Source: Haematobia irritans
Taxonomy: Eukaryota; Arthropoda; Insecta; Diptera; Muscidae
Direction: 5' to 3'
Assembly: GCF_050003625.1 (NCBI RefSeq)
Contig: NC_134398.1
Location: 23,350,622-23,414,621 of the forward strand
DNA: 64,000 nt
In this document: positions 1 to 11,170 of the stretch, in pieces
Layout: the number at the start of each line of letters is the position of its first letter
Position numbering within the stretch: the first letter of the stretch is position 1
The notes under the pieces: model-generated
Told to the model about the DNA's origin: nothing
Database searches by the model: none
The model's input: the letters and a program-made list of their open reading frames with translations, nothing else
Translations under genes and position numbers: made by a program

Positions 1-2019
1 TATTCTGGGTCGTGGTGAAATTCTGAGTCGATCTAAGCATGTCCGTCCGTCCGTCCGTCTGTTGAAATCACGCTAACTTCCGAACGAAACAAGCTATCGA
101 CTTGAAACTTGGCACAAGTAGTTGTTATCGATGTAGGTCGGATGGTATTGAAAATGGGCCATATCGGTCCACTTTTACGTATAGCCCCCATATAAAGGGA
201 CCCTCAGGTTTGGCTTGTGGAGCCTCTAACAGAAGCATATTTCATCCGATCCGGCTGAAATTTGGTATATGGTGTTGGTATATGGTCTCTAACAACCATG
301 CAAAAATTGGTCCACATCGGTCCAAAATTATATATAGCCCCCATATAAACCGATCCCCAGATTTGGCTTGCGGAGCCTAAAAGAGAAGCAAATTTCATCC
401 GATCTGGCTGAAATTTGGTACATGGTGTTGGTATATGGTCTCTAACAACCATGCAAAAATTGGTTCACATCGGTCCATAATTATATATAGCCCCCATATA
501 AACCGATCCCCAGATTTGGCTTGCGGAGCCTCAAAGAGAAGAAAATTTCATCCGATCCGGCTGAAATTTGGTACATGATGTTGGTATATGGTCTCTAACA
601 ACCATGCAAAAATTGGTCCATATCGGTCCTTAATTATATATAGCCCCCATATAAACCGATCCCCAGATTTGGCTGGTGGAGCCTCTAAGAGAAGCATATT
701 TCATCCGATCCGGCTGAAATTTGGTACATGGTGTTGGTATATGGTCTCTAACAATCATGCAAAAATTGGTCCACATCGGTCTATAATTATATATAGCCCC
801 TATATAAACCGATCCCCAGATTTGGCTTGAGGAGCCTCAAAGAGAAGCAAATTTCATCCGATCCGGCTGAAATTTGGTACATGATGTTGGTATATGGTCT
901 CTAACAACCATGCAAAAATTGGTCCACATCGGTTCATAATTATATATAGCCCCATATAAACCGATCCCCAGATTTGGCTTGCGAAGTGTCCAAGAGAGGC
1001 AAATTTCATCCAATCCGGTTGTAATTTGGAACATGGTGTTAGTATATGATCTTTAACAACCGTGCCAGAATTGGTCCATATCGGTCCATAGTTATATATA
1101 GCCCCCATATAAAACATTCTCCGGAGCCTCTTGGAGGAGCAAAATTCATCCGATCCGGTTCAAATTAGGAACGTGGTGTTAGTATATGGTTGCTAACAAC
1201 CATACCAAAATTGGCCCAATCACACAAAAATTGGTCCATATCGGTTCATAATCATGGTTGCCACTAGAACCAAAAATAATCTACCAACATTTTATTTCTA
1301 TAGAAATTTTATTTCTATAGAAAATTTTGTCAAAATTTTATTTCTATAGAAAATTTTGTCAAAATTTTATTTCTATAGAAAATTTTGTCAAAATTTTATT
1401 TCTAGTGAAAATTTTGTTAAAATTTTATTCGGTTCATAATAAAATTTTCATCATTGTCAAAATTTTATTTCTATAGAAAATTTTGTCAAAATTTTATTTC
1501 TATAGAAAATTTTGTTCAAATTTTATTCGGTTCATAATCATGGTTTCCACTCGAGCCAAAAATAATCTACCAAGATTTTATTTCTATAGAAAATTTTGTC
1601 AAAAGTTTATTTCTATAGAAAATTTTGTTAAAATTTTATTTCTGTAGAAATTTTTGTCAAAATTTTCTTTCTATAGAAAATTTTGTCAAAATTTTTATTT
1701 CTACAGAAAATTGTGTGAAAATTTTATTTCTATAGAAAATTTTGTTAAAATTTCATTTCTGTAGAAAATTTTGTCAAACTGAATTATATACGTATTGGAT
1801 CGATCTTTTTTGATTTAATATATACCACGTATGGACTTACATACAATTTAGAAGATGGTGTTAGGAGGTTTTAAGATACCTTGCCATCGGCAAGCGTTAC
1901 CGCAACTTAAGTAATTCGATTGTGGATGGCAGTGTTTAGATGAAGTTTCTACGCAATCCATGATGGAGGGTACATAAGCTTCGGCCTGGCCGAACTTACG
2001 GCCGTATATACTTGTTTTT
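1..2019 (+). mobile_element. DINE-1-like Helentron, family A, 5' end cut by window edge
   Basis: The copy starts inside the element, at the block with repeated GTCCGTCC that also follows the 5' hairpin in the copies at 21062 and 24711. It then holds about eight units of a roughly 135-bp repeat (core CCCCCATATAAACCGATCCC), a stretch of the 29-bp minisatellite (about 1290-1785), and the family 3' end with GGCCTGGCCGAACTTACGG and CTTGTTTT at 2011-2018. The 5' hairpin plus GTCCGTC block plus internal tandem repeats plus CTTGTTTT tail is the layout of Drosophila DINE-1/INE-1, known to be non-autonomous Helentrons. No Rep/helicase coding is present. The small ORFs here are translations of the repeats. 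Confidence 0.75.
1290..1785 (+). repeat. 29-bp minisatellite block inside Helentron A
   Basis: About 15 degenerate units made of TTTCTATAGAAA joined to AAAATTTTGTCAAAATTTT. The block is split by spacers that begin CATGGTTGCCACT or CGGTTCATAAT. The same block, with the same spacers, is in the family A copy at 24711-26730. Confidence 0.85.
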
Positions 2020-3985
2020 ATAATGGATTTTTAAAGAAAACTTATCATGAAAATTGCGATTTTAACCTCTAAACTCGAACTTAATATACACCTTAAATAC
2101 TAAATGCTATACTGACAAGTGGAAATTATGTCTAATTTTATAATATTTTTTATTTCAAATATATTCTGAGAATAATTTCAAAAACGTCCATTAGTCCATG
2201 GATATGATTCCAATAATGTACCTACTGGATGGATTTTTCAATGTGGTAAGTTTTTCTATAAACGGTATTTTGACCGTTTTTAATAAAACCAAAATTTCAA
2301 TTTATTAAAAATAACTATTTTCACTTGCAGGTAGACAGGTCTTGTAATGGTAATTTTTTTGAATATTCTTACTGTTTAATGCTAATTAAGCTGATATCCT
2401 TATTGGATTTAGGAAATACTCTTGAAAACCGTAAGTTAAAAATCAATATGAACGATAGAATTTGATAATATTTTTCTTATATTTTGTATAACTTTGCAAT
2501 TTCAGATGCTTATAAGACAAATCCGCCCAACAAAAAATAGCCAAAATCGATGAAATTGGACAATTCAATTGAATATAGCATCTTATGCCACATATATCTT
2601 TCATATGGATAGAAAACATGGACATTTAAATTAAATAGTTTAGTCATAATAACATAGAATATTACTCTTTTATTACTAACTACCGACAAGTAACTGCATC
2701 CAACGTTCTAATAAAAATATTTCCTTTATTGTATATCATAACCCATAGTTTTGTGTATTTTAATAATAATTTTTTGAATTAAAATACTGGTGGTAATAGA
2801 AAATTTACTTGTTTTGTACGAAACATTTCTTAGTTGTATACAGGCTTGTTGTACCTTTGATTCCTCAATTTCTCTACTTTTTTGAAAATTATACCGACAA
2901 ACAGTTTATTTCAAACCAATTTCTTAATACAGGTTTCCCAAAAAATTGTTAATTTTTCCAGATAGCAGGAATATTTTGAATTTGTTTAACTATATTCTTC
3001 CCACAGCATAGTAATAATGAACTAAAATACGATGCAATACATGAACTAATTTATAAGAAAATCATGAACTTATCTAGATGAAAAAAGTCTTTGGCACCAA
3101 ATCATGGTCATTCTTACTATGGGTTAGTTCATTTGTCATAAAAAATAGTAAACTTTTTTTTCGGTGTACCATTTTATGAATTCTTACTCTGTTTTTAACC
3201 TCTTTGAAACAAAAAAGGTAAAATTACCCATTAAAAGTATGAAAAAAAGCATGTTATAAAAAATTGAATTAAAAGAACTTCGTGGGTAGTTAAAATAAAG
3301 AACATCAATGGGAGTGCATCTTCTGGAAGTACTTTTAAAGTTGTGTCTTTGGAAGAACTTCCAAATTTTTTTTGCTGGGATGATATGTATCCAATCAGTC
3401 CCAAGAAACCATACTTTTCTCCGAAACATTATAAACAAACAAAGTGAAGTATTTTCTTTAGAGTAAAGGAACCTAAAATTATGACAAGAGATGCATTAGA
3501 GACATATTGCATCTCTTGTTTCTTATTTGCTTCTAAAAGAAAATCTTTAGTGTCAAAAAAACTTCAAATTAATATTTTTATTACAAAAGTTGATTTCGCA
3601 TTTTGTTTTGGCTACATTATTGTCAGAGTTACGAAGTGTGTCACCTCCCAATAAAACCATCTTTTTATGCTCATATATTTTTATTTTATTTTTGAAGTCT
3701 TTTTAATAGACTTATTGCTTATCCATGTTTTTTTTTGGGATTTTTGGAATTCTTAATAAATTCATTGCTTTCTACTTTGTATACATATTGTCTGGTGAAA
3801 TGCAAGATGTATGATTATTATAACCATACCATAATTTCGAATATTTATTGATGGATGGATTAAGAAATCGTTCCAAAAATTTTTTTAGTAAAACAAGAAA
3901 TTATTTGCCTCAATTTACAAATTGTCTGAAAAACATGACTTTTGGTAAACATCCCCGAGAAATTAAGAAAGAAAATATAAATCGG
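2020..3985. other. AT-rich unassigned sequence
   Basis: No gene is recognised. At about 3300-3385 there is a right-hand MITE end (AACTTCCAAATTTTTTTTGCTGGG) that also closes the element at 44214-45196 and, in the other orientation, opens a copy at about 51590. The rest is low-complexity A/T sequence with no coding signal. Confidence 0.5.
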
Positions 3986-5260
3986 AGAAAGAAGCCGGCG
4001 AGTCGCTCCGCCGATTTTAGCTGCCGCCGACAATTTTTTGCCAGTCGAAGCAGCCACCGACTATGTTGGCTCATCATGACTAAAATGTGTTTTTTTATCG
4101 GCGGTGATTGACACTAAATGTTTGCCTTCAGCTGCGGCGGCGTGACGGCTAAGCCGATATAAATTTATCTATTCGGTGGCGGAAAATTATCTATTATAAA
4201 ATCAATTCGAAGTTATCCGAGTTTTAAAGAGATTAATTGTACAACCAATCTGACAATCAGATTTACATTTCATTACAATTTTCTGATGTAAATTATTATA
4301 GCACATGAATACTGATTGATTGTGGGTGGAAGGTTTAAATTTATTATTTATTTAACTTGTTTGGGGGTGGGAAGGTTTAAATTTTTGGCAAAAATACACA
4401 ACATTTTAATACCTTTTTCATATTTAAATCAATATTTTTGATTAATTGGCGGCTACATTTGAGTCGAGATTAATCGACATATTCGGCATATTTAAATCAA
4501 TATTTTTGATTAATTGGAGGCTAAATTTGAGTCGAGAATAATCGACATATTCGGCGGCGGCTAAAATTGGCGGGGTGACTCGGTAACGTAGAGATGAATA
4601 CAATGTAAATATGATAGTAAAATTGGTTATACAACTAATCTCATAGTGGTTCAGATTCCTTCAATTTATTTTTTATTGCCGGCGCCGAGTCGCGCCGACC
4701 ATTTTTTGTCAGTCGACGCCGCAGTCGAATATGTCAATATCAATTTAAATCAGAAAAAATGTATTAATAATTGTCGTATTTTTGCCAACATTTTGAACCT
4801 TCCACCCAGATTGGTTGTACAACTAATCTCATTACCATTCGAATACAGAGAATGAAGCCGACCCATTTTTGTCGGCGGCGGCTGACATTAAATTTTTGCA
4901 TCCGGCGGCTAAAATTACTACAATTATTAATAAAGTTTTTTGATTTAAACTAATATTTTTGAATAATTGGCGGCTAAATTTGAGTCGAGATGAGCCGACA
5001 TATTCGGCGGCGGCGTCGACTGGCAAAACATGGCCGGCGGCGACTGAAATCGGCGGCGCGACTCGGCGGCTTCATTCTCTGTTCGAATAACTTCAAACTG
5101 ATTATAATTGTGCGCCGCCGAATGGACAAATTTATATCGGCTTAGCCGCCAAGCCGCCACCGCTGGAAGCAAAAATTTAGTGTAAGCTGCCGCCGACAAA
5201 AATGTGTCGGCTTCATTCTCTGTAGCCGAATAGACAAAATTGCATCGGCTTAGTCGTTAA
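3985..5260. mobile_element. GCCGCCGA-rich MITE cluster
   Basis: The stretch is made of repeated CGGCGGC, GTCGGC and TTGAGTCGAGA words from overlapping or nested copies of one family. The clearest copy is 4846-5222. It has terminal inverted repeats starting CAGAGAATGAAGCCGAC; the arms match over about 65 bp with few changes. The element is flanked by TA on both sides. A further end (CGGCTTCATTCTCTG) lies at about 5068-5083, so another copy is nested in or fused to it. Relatives lie at 10153-10367 and 16195-16560. The local GC richness of the words stands out against the AT-rich surroundings. Confidence 0.7.
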
Positions 5261-5678
5261 GGCATCACTGCCTATGGAAAAAATTGAATGTCAGCTACCG
5301 CAGACAATAATGGGTCGGGGTCATGCTCTATCGAGTACTCAACAAGGACTCTACTGCAAGTGTTCCCAGATGGTTCAGCATTCCGTTGGGGTCCAGCGCC
5401 TTGGATCGTTTTACTCTGTTGATGACATTGGTAAAATCGGCTGGGATAAATTGTGATATGTCGATAAATTGTGGAGGTCACGGATGCGGCGAGTGGCTCT
5501 CCTTTTCGCCCAACCACTCTCCGGATGCACAATAAACTGTCGGTTGAAAATCCATTCGCATCTCTTCAGATAAGTCACTGTCACGTCGTCAAAGTTAACT
5601 GAGGTCACATCATCCCTTGTAGCGGGGTTCGAGAGGCTCTTGTGGTTGACCACAACTTACATCTGCCAATGCTTAGAT

Positions 5679-5900
5679 TACACCTAGACCTCGGTTTGCG
5701 TCATTTCGTTTTGCGTTGTTTCGAAGTTGCGTCGCTGTTGAATTAGTACTAGTTTTCACTTTGCGTCGATAGGTTTCCAAAGTTGCGTTATTATCTACCT
5801 CCAATTTTTGCATAGTTTGCCATAGAGACTCATAATTCACTTTGCATCGTTTCAGTTTGCGTCGTGTTTTTTTGGACACGCAAAGCAAGGTCTAGGTGTA
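5679..5900. mobile_element. MITE with TTTGCGTC-word interior
   Basis: The terminal inverted repeats are TACACCTAGACC at 5679 and GGTCTAGGTGTA ending at 5900. The 222-bp interior repeats variants of GTTTGCGTCGTTTC in both orientations. No coding capacity. It sits within the minus-strand LINE. Confidence 0.75.
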
Positions 5901-6213
5901 CATTGCTTCAGTGCTCTATCTTAATAATCTCTAGATACCGATCTCGTACTCTAGGAACAGCACGACGGCGTTCATCGCGCTGGCCTGCGAGTTCCGCCGC
6001 TTGCGCTGGGTAGTTGGGCCTCCCCAGTTCTACCAATGAGTATAAAGGGAGCGGTTGCTGCGTTTATAATGTCCCGGAACACCCTCATGGCAACATGAAC
6101 ATCGAAGGAGGGACGGGGGCTCTTTGAAGCTGGGATCCATACCATATATTCTCTGAAGCCGGGAGTTGTCGTTTTATTGGTTGATGAACGGCCGACGCTC
6201 AGAGGTTATGAAA

Positions 6214-6741
6214 TAGAGGTGTGCACGTGAGTAATATTTTGCTCATGCTCACGCACACTCACGACAGAGAAATCTTATTCACGCACACTCACGCACGATA
6301 TTATTAGGTATGACTCACGCACGTTCACGAAAAGAAAATTTGTACTCACGCACGAAAATCTTTTAAACGTCGTGACTCACGAAAAACCTCGTGACACACG
6401 AATAATTTTATGAGTAATTTACCTATAGAACCTGACTAAAAACATGAGTATGATTAAAAACGAGAGCGTTATAAAACTCTTAACACCTAGGATGTGACTA
6501 AAATTATAAATGAATTCAACTCGTAAGCACTTTATGTTCGTAAGCGGGATTATTTTCGTGAGCGTGTTTTTCCGAAATTTGGTACTCACGCACACTCACG
6601 ACGATACCATTTTCGTGACTCACGCTCACGCACGACATTTGATTGGTTAATCACGCTCATGCACACTCACGCCGTTGCCTTCAGCGTGACTCACGACTCA
6701 CGCGTAAGTCACGACAATTTCGTGTCACGTGCACACCTCAA
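6214..6741. mobile_element. hAT-type MITE with TCACG-word interior, copy 1
   Basis: It is flanked by a perfect 8-bp target duplication TTATGAAA (6206-6213 and 6742-6749). The ends are inverted repeats TAGAGGTGTGCACGTGA and TCACGTGCACACCTCAA, with one mismatch near the tip. An 8-bp duplication plus a TAGAGGTG tip is the signature of the hAT superfamily. About 25 TCACG/CGTGA words fill the flanking thirds of the interior. It interrupts the minus-strand LINE and has a second copy at 43544-43994. Confidence 0.9.
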
Positions 6742-7649
6742 TTATGAAATCGGTGGGTCAGTCATGCGCTTTAAAGACTTTCAGTTATTCCGGACGACAG
6801 TGCTCGTGTCGAACATATCCCCTATATTGTGCGCAGTATAAGTTAAGTCCGAAGGCATAATCGATACTGCTGCGTGTTTATGGGATCGATAACACATTTA
6901 CCGATTATTTAGTCATCGCCGACAAGTCGTATCGATCCGACACACTGTAAGATTCATTATAAACACCGACATTCCGTCCGGAATAACTGATAGTCTGTAA
7001 AGCGCATCAATGGTGATAATTATGGGGAAGTGTTGTGTAACCAGTAAAATGACGAACTGCTGAAATAGCCCATAATTCTCGAGGGCAGTGTTGCCAGTAT
7101 TGGGAATTTTTCCCCAAATCGGGGATATTTTTTCGTGGATGGGGATAAAATTTTTGAGTTGGGGACTTGGGGATGTGGTGGGGAATTTCCACAAATTTGG
7201 GGATTTTTGTGGGGAATTTTCGAGTAATTATTACAGTAAGAACTCTGGTTTATATGAAATTCTTTACATGCTTAAAAAAAAGGCTTAAAGAAGTACAGAG
7301 ATTCTCAAAAATATAAAAATATACAATTCTCAAAAATATATATCACTTTCCTCCTCTTTATTCCACGGAATTTATTTGGGTGGCCCAAGAGCTTCTTTAC
7401 AATTTACTCTTGTTCCTAAGAATTTTTTTACTATTGTGAAATTATTTCGTAAGGACTCATATGCATACATCACTGATTTTGAACATGTATCCCATATCCC
7501 GCACATACAGAGTAGAGTTCATATCGGAGAGCAACGCATTTTGATCGATAAGTCAATTTTATTTCTTGACTATATGTTGACCGAACTCCCATTTTTATTT
7601 TTCGAGCGAGGATTTGTATAAGATGACTCTTTATACCAATAATTAACTC

Positions 7650-8891
7650 CCTTAATGTCATGCTACATCTATTGCCTTTAGACATTTTGGCCAAACAGTC
7701 AGCTGCAACAACGGCTGTGCGGTTGCGCGAGCTATCGCTGTGGTCGGAAAAAATGTACGGTCATAGTTCGGTCCTCAAAATAATGCCAGATGTGCCTAAC
7801 GTAGTGGATTATACCCTGGCAAAACCACTTTTCGACAAAAAGTTTGAAACTCTAATTCCCAACAGTGAGGCGTGGTGTACACAGACCCCGGGGAATAAAA
7901 GATATATAGATTTCTATACTGATGGCTCCAAATTGAATGGACAAGTGGGGTTCGGAGTATATTCTAAAGATCTGGAAATTCGAATAGCGAAAAGATTACC
8001 TAATCACTGTAGTGTTTTTCAGGCTGAAATATTAGCAATAAGAGAGGTGGCGAATTGGCTGAGAAGTAATGTTCCAACAAATATTGGCATTAATATATAC
8101 TCAGACAGTCAACCTGCAATAAAATCCTTGGACTCTGTGTTCCTCAACTCGAAAACGGCCATCGACTGCCGCAAATCTCTCAATGAGATGGCTGAGCAGT
8201 ACAATATTCACCTAATATGGGTGCCTGGCCACAGGAACATACCGGGGAACTGCGAAGCGGATGAGTTGGCAAGGCTAGGGACTACCTTACATATTCCAGG
8301 GGAACTGGAATTTGTTGGTATGCCCCTAGCTACCTGCAAGCTCATGCTGCGTGAGAAGGCTGTGATGGCAAATGTTCGATGGGAGAATTGCAAGGGTTGT
8401 AACGACACCAAGCAAATGTGGCCCCATTTCAACTTAAACCGCACACTAGATATGCTAATGTTCTCGAGACGTCAGATATCACTCCTGATATCTGCTATAA
8501 CGGGTCGCTGCCTGATAGGCGATTTTGCAAAAACTATTGGCGCGAAGTATAATGACTATTGTATGAGCTGTCATGATGCGGAGGAAAAAGAATCAATTAA
8601 ACACCTCTTGTGTGAGTGTCCTGCATTTTGTGTAAAGCGCAAGCAACTTTTAGGAGCATATAGCTTCAGATTACTGGCTGATCTGGAAAACGTTAACTTA
8701 AGCAGTCTGCTAATGTTTTTGGAACAATCTGGTTGGTTCAACAAAGAAAAATAATCAAGAAGGTTCAGCGGCTAAAACTAGAAGTGCCCATATGTAATAG
8801 GTACTTTTAGTTAATGTGGTATCACAATGGACTGAATAGTCTAAGTGAGCCTGAATCTTAATCGGGCTGCCACTTTAACCTAACCTAACCT
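7650..8891 (+). mobile_element. 5'-truncated LINE with RNase H
   Basis: The insertion is flanked by a 12-bp target duplication AATAATTAACTC (7638-7649 and 8892-8903), the product of target-primed reverse transcription. It keeps the end of ORF2 (7660-8754), a 3' UTR, and a tail of TAACC repeats instead of poly(A). It landed in the hAT element at 7086-9185. A second truncated copy on the other strand is at 41826-42280. Confidence 0.9.
7660..8754 (+). CDS. LINE ORF2 C-terminal part: RNase H and Cys/His motif
   Basis: A 364-residue open frame that is the C-terminal piece of a longer ORF2 polyprotein. The reverse transcriptase is missing because the insertion is 5' truncated; only the boundary motif MLHLLPLDIL remains. 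An RNase H domain follows at residues 82-205 with all acidic residues: D88 in FYTDGS, E123 in QAEILAI, D149 in YSDSQ, and H191/D201 in the VPGHRNIPGNCEADELA block. It would degrade the RNA strand of the RNA/DNA hybrid. A CMSCH and HLLCECPAF cysteine-histidine motif lies near residues 300-322. An RNase H at the end of ORF2 fits the I/R1/LOA group of non-LTR elements. The frame is intact and young-looking, but without RT it cannot move by itself. The annotated start is just the first Met; there is no true start. Confidence 0.85.
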   Translation: MLHLLPLDILAKQSAATTAVRLRELSLWSEKMYGHSSVLKIMPDVPNVVDYTLAKPLFDKKFETLIPNSEAWCTQTPGNKRYIDFYTDGSKLNGQVGFGVYSKDLEIRIAKRLPNHCSVFQAEILAIREVANWLRSNVPTNIGINIYSDSQPAIKSLDSVFLNSKTAIDCRKSLNEMAEQYNIHLIWVPGHRNIPGNCEADELARLGTTLHIPGELEFVGMPLATCKLMLREKAVMANVRWENCKGCNDTKQMWPHFNLNRTLDMLMFSRRQISLLISAITGRCLIGDFAKTIGAKYNDYCMSCHDAEEKESIKHLLCECPAFCVKRKQLLGAYSFRLLADLENVNLSSLLMFLEQSGWFNKEK

Positions 8892-9229
8892 AATAATTAA
8901 CTCTGATGGGGGCTGGTATCGGATGATATTTTGAGCACCCGTCTCCTGGCTTTGTGTTTTGAAATCTTCATTCCATTGCACATTTTTATTTTATTTAAAA
9001 TGATTTTTTTTTTAATTTTGTACGGATTTTCTACAGCAGAGTCTATTCGTTTACTTTTTTTTTCAAAAAACTTGCCAAAAATTTCTTGGGGATTTTTATG
9101 GGGAATTTTAAATTAAATTGGGGATTTTTGGGGATAAAAGCGATCCATTTTGGGGACAAGAGCTCGGAAAATACTGGCAACACTGCTCGAGGGGGCCTTT
9201 TCGTTCACCGTGCCAAATGTGGAATCATC

Positions 9230-10121
9230 TACACCGAAAGAATTTTCTTCGTAAAAAGAACGAAAAATTTCGTTAAAAGTACGAAATTTGTCATTGTTTT
9301 ACAACCAAAGAAACTTTTCATTAAAAGTACGAAATATTTCGTACTTTTTACGAAGAAAAGTTCTTCAAAAATTTTCGTAGTTTGTAAGAAAAAAAATCGT
9401 ACTTTTTATGAAGAATCTTCGTACTTTTTAAGAAACAATTTCGTTCTTTTTATGAAAATGTTTCGTACTTTTTATGAAAAATTTTCGTAGTTTTTATGAA
9501 AAATGTTCGTACTTTTTATGAAAAACTTTCGTACTTTTTTCTGAAAAATGTTCGAACTTTTAGAAAAAAAATTTATAGTCGAAAGTGCATTTGGTTGTAG
9601 TTGCAAGTGTGAAAAATGACATCACTACTTTACATCTTAAGTTTTTGAATAATTTTTAGTTTTATTCCTTCACTTTTATTCATAGCGCGCTATCACCCAA
9701 ATGAGAAGTAGCATAGACTTGCATAAAAAATAGAATAAAGGAATACACTCAAGCACATTATAAAAGACAATTTAATGCCGCGAACGGAAATTTTACAACT
9801 TCAATGAAACTTCTTCGTTATTTCAAAGAAAATGTTTCGTACTTTTTATGAAGAAATTTTAACGCAGAATGTTTCGTAAAATATTCGTATAAACTTCTTC
9901 ACAAAATTCATGAAATATGAAGAAAGTTTCGTTAAAAGTACGAACTTTTTACGAAGAAAAGTTAATGTAGAATGTTTCGTAGAAGTTTCGTATATTCGTA
10001 AAATGTTCTTCGTAAAATTTACGAAAATGAATGAAAATTTCTTTATTTTAATGAAGAATTCAGGAAAAATAGTTAATGAAGAATTCTTCGTAAAATTAAC
10101 GAAGAGAATTCTTTCGGTGTA
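9230..10121. mobile_element. MITE with TTCGTA-word interior
   Basis: The terminal inverted repeats are TACACCGAAAGAATTTTCTT on the left and the matching CTTTCGGTGTA on the right. The interior is dominated by variants of TTCGTACTTTTTA and TACGAAGAA on both strands, apart from a normal-looking centre at about 9580-9790. No transposase. It lies in the minus-strand LINE. The ORFs here come from the iterated words. Confidence 0.8.
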
Positions 10122-10152
10122 GAAAAATTGTACAGCATACACTAGTAGGGGG

Positions 10153-10367
10153 CAGAGAATGAAGCGCTGAGTTTATCAGCAGCCGAGAATTTTTGTTTAG
10201 AATAAAAATGTTGTACAATTAATCTCATAACGGTTGGGATATTTTAATAGATACTTGATTGGCGCCGAATAGATAAATTTTTATCGGCTCAACCATCAAG
10301 CCGCCGTCGCTTATATTAAAAATTGAGTTTAGCCGCCGCCGTCAGAAAAGCTCGGCTTCATTCTCTA
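10153..10367. mobile_element. CAGAGAATGAAGC MITE, short copy
   Basis: The inverted ends are CAGAGAATGAAGC and GCTTCATTCTCT, about 215 bp apart, with GCCGCCG words inside. It belongs to the family at 4846-5222. Confidence 0.7.
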
Positions 10368-10379
10368 GCAGAGGACCAA

Positions 10380-11165
10380 TCAGATGATAGGAAATGATAG
10401 GAAATCAGATGAGGGATGATTCACTCGTAAACTTTGATTGTAAAATTTGGGTCGTATTGGACAATTTATAAATATTGGAATCAATTGAGTGAAATAAAAA
10501 TGTAAGTCGTTTCATGAATGATTTCCGCATATGGTTTATAGATAATTTTCGTTCATATATCACAATTTTATGGTAGTCAGATAAATATCACGATTGAAAT
10601 AAAATACCTTTCAAATCTTCAGCATTGATTCTTTTGTTTAGTCATACCATTTTGCATTTCACACGACTATAAGTAAAATTAATGATCTATTGTTTCACAT
10701 ATGATACGAAATTCCAAAATAGCTGAATGTACATCCATAGACCAAGGAAGGTATAGACAACGAAAGTGAATTCACAGCGCTGTAGTTTGTCTGCACACCG
10801 TAGGTGGCTCTTTTTCGTCTGCAATTGAGTGATTTTTAAATTTGGCTTTAATTTGTTTTCTTTCGTTTGTTCTTTTGATGCAACACCAAATATTGGAAAA
10901 ACATGTAAAACTCTATACATCCACATCTTTTTTGTAATGCAAATTGACTGATTTGTACGGTAATTCTCGTTTTCCAAAAAGAAATTGAGTCACTTGACTG
11001 CGCAATTGAGTGGAATGACTGCGCACTGCAAATAAACAACACCATGGTGAATTATCAAGGTATGTCTCTATTTTAATTGGTCTATGGTACATCTACAAAT
11101 CAGCTGATTTTGGCAACTCCATTTATCGTATATAAGATATTAGTCTTTAGATTTGATTTCAACTT
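10380..11165. other. Intergenic sequence downstream of the opsin
   Basis: Ordinary AT-rich sequence that should hold the opsin 3' UTR (read leftwards from 11170). No canonical AATAAA was found on the minus strand close to the stop codon. A 96-residue open frame at 10687-10977 has no recognisable motif and is not called. Confidence 0.5.
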
Positions 11166-11170
11166 TGTTT

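Larger units (their letters stand above)
7086..9185. mobile_element. hAT-like element with CAGTGTTGCCA ends, copy 1, carrying a LINE
   Basis: The left end is CAGTGTTGCCAGTATTGGGG and the right end is AATACTGGCAACACTG. A perfect 8-bp target duplication CTCGAGGG lies at 7078-7085 and 9186-9193. Near each end there are several GGGGATTTTTGGGG-like runs. The middle is interrupted by a LINE insertion (7650-8891). No transposase reading frame was recognised. Copy 2 is at 12380-15012, and a diverged relative is at 57403-59319. Confidence 0.85.
5285..10152 (-). pseudogene. Broken non-LTR retrotransposon (LINE) ORF2, four times interrupted
   Basis: Pieces read on the minus strand at 10123-10152, 9186-9229, 6742-7085, 5901-6213 and 5285-5678. 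In order they give endonuclease-like residues (VNEKAPSRIMGYFSSS, then HFPIIITID), a linker (AVPRVRDRYLEI), a FNRQFIVHPE motif, and the start of reverse transcriptase (SKALDPNGM). These match the usual order in jockey/I-type ORF2. Several frameshifts separate the pieces, so it is dead. It is cut by the MITE 5679-5900, the hAT MITE 6214-6741, the hAT element 7086-9185 and the MITE 9230-10121. Family assignment is from remembered motifs, and a search would be needed to name the clade. Confidence 0.6.

Noticed and set aside
5272..5535. Overlapping frames on both strands that looked like a small gene.
   Set aside because: The minus strand in two frames gives LINE motifs (FNRQFIVHPE, SKALDPNGM), so this is a frameshifted retroelement.
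10687..10977. A 96-codon minus-strand frame downstream of the opsin.
   Set aside because: No motif, no family and AT-driven composition.
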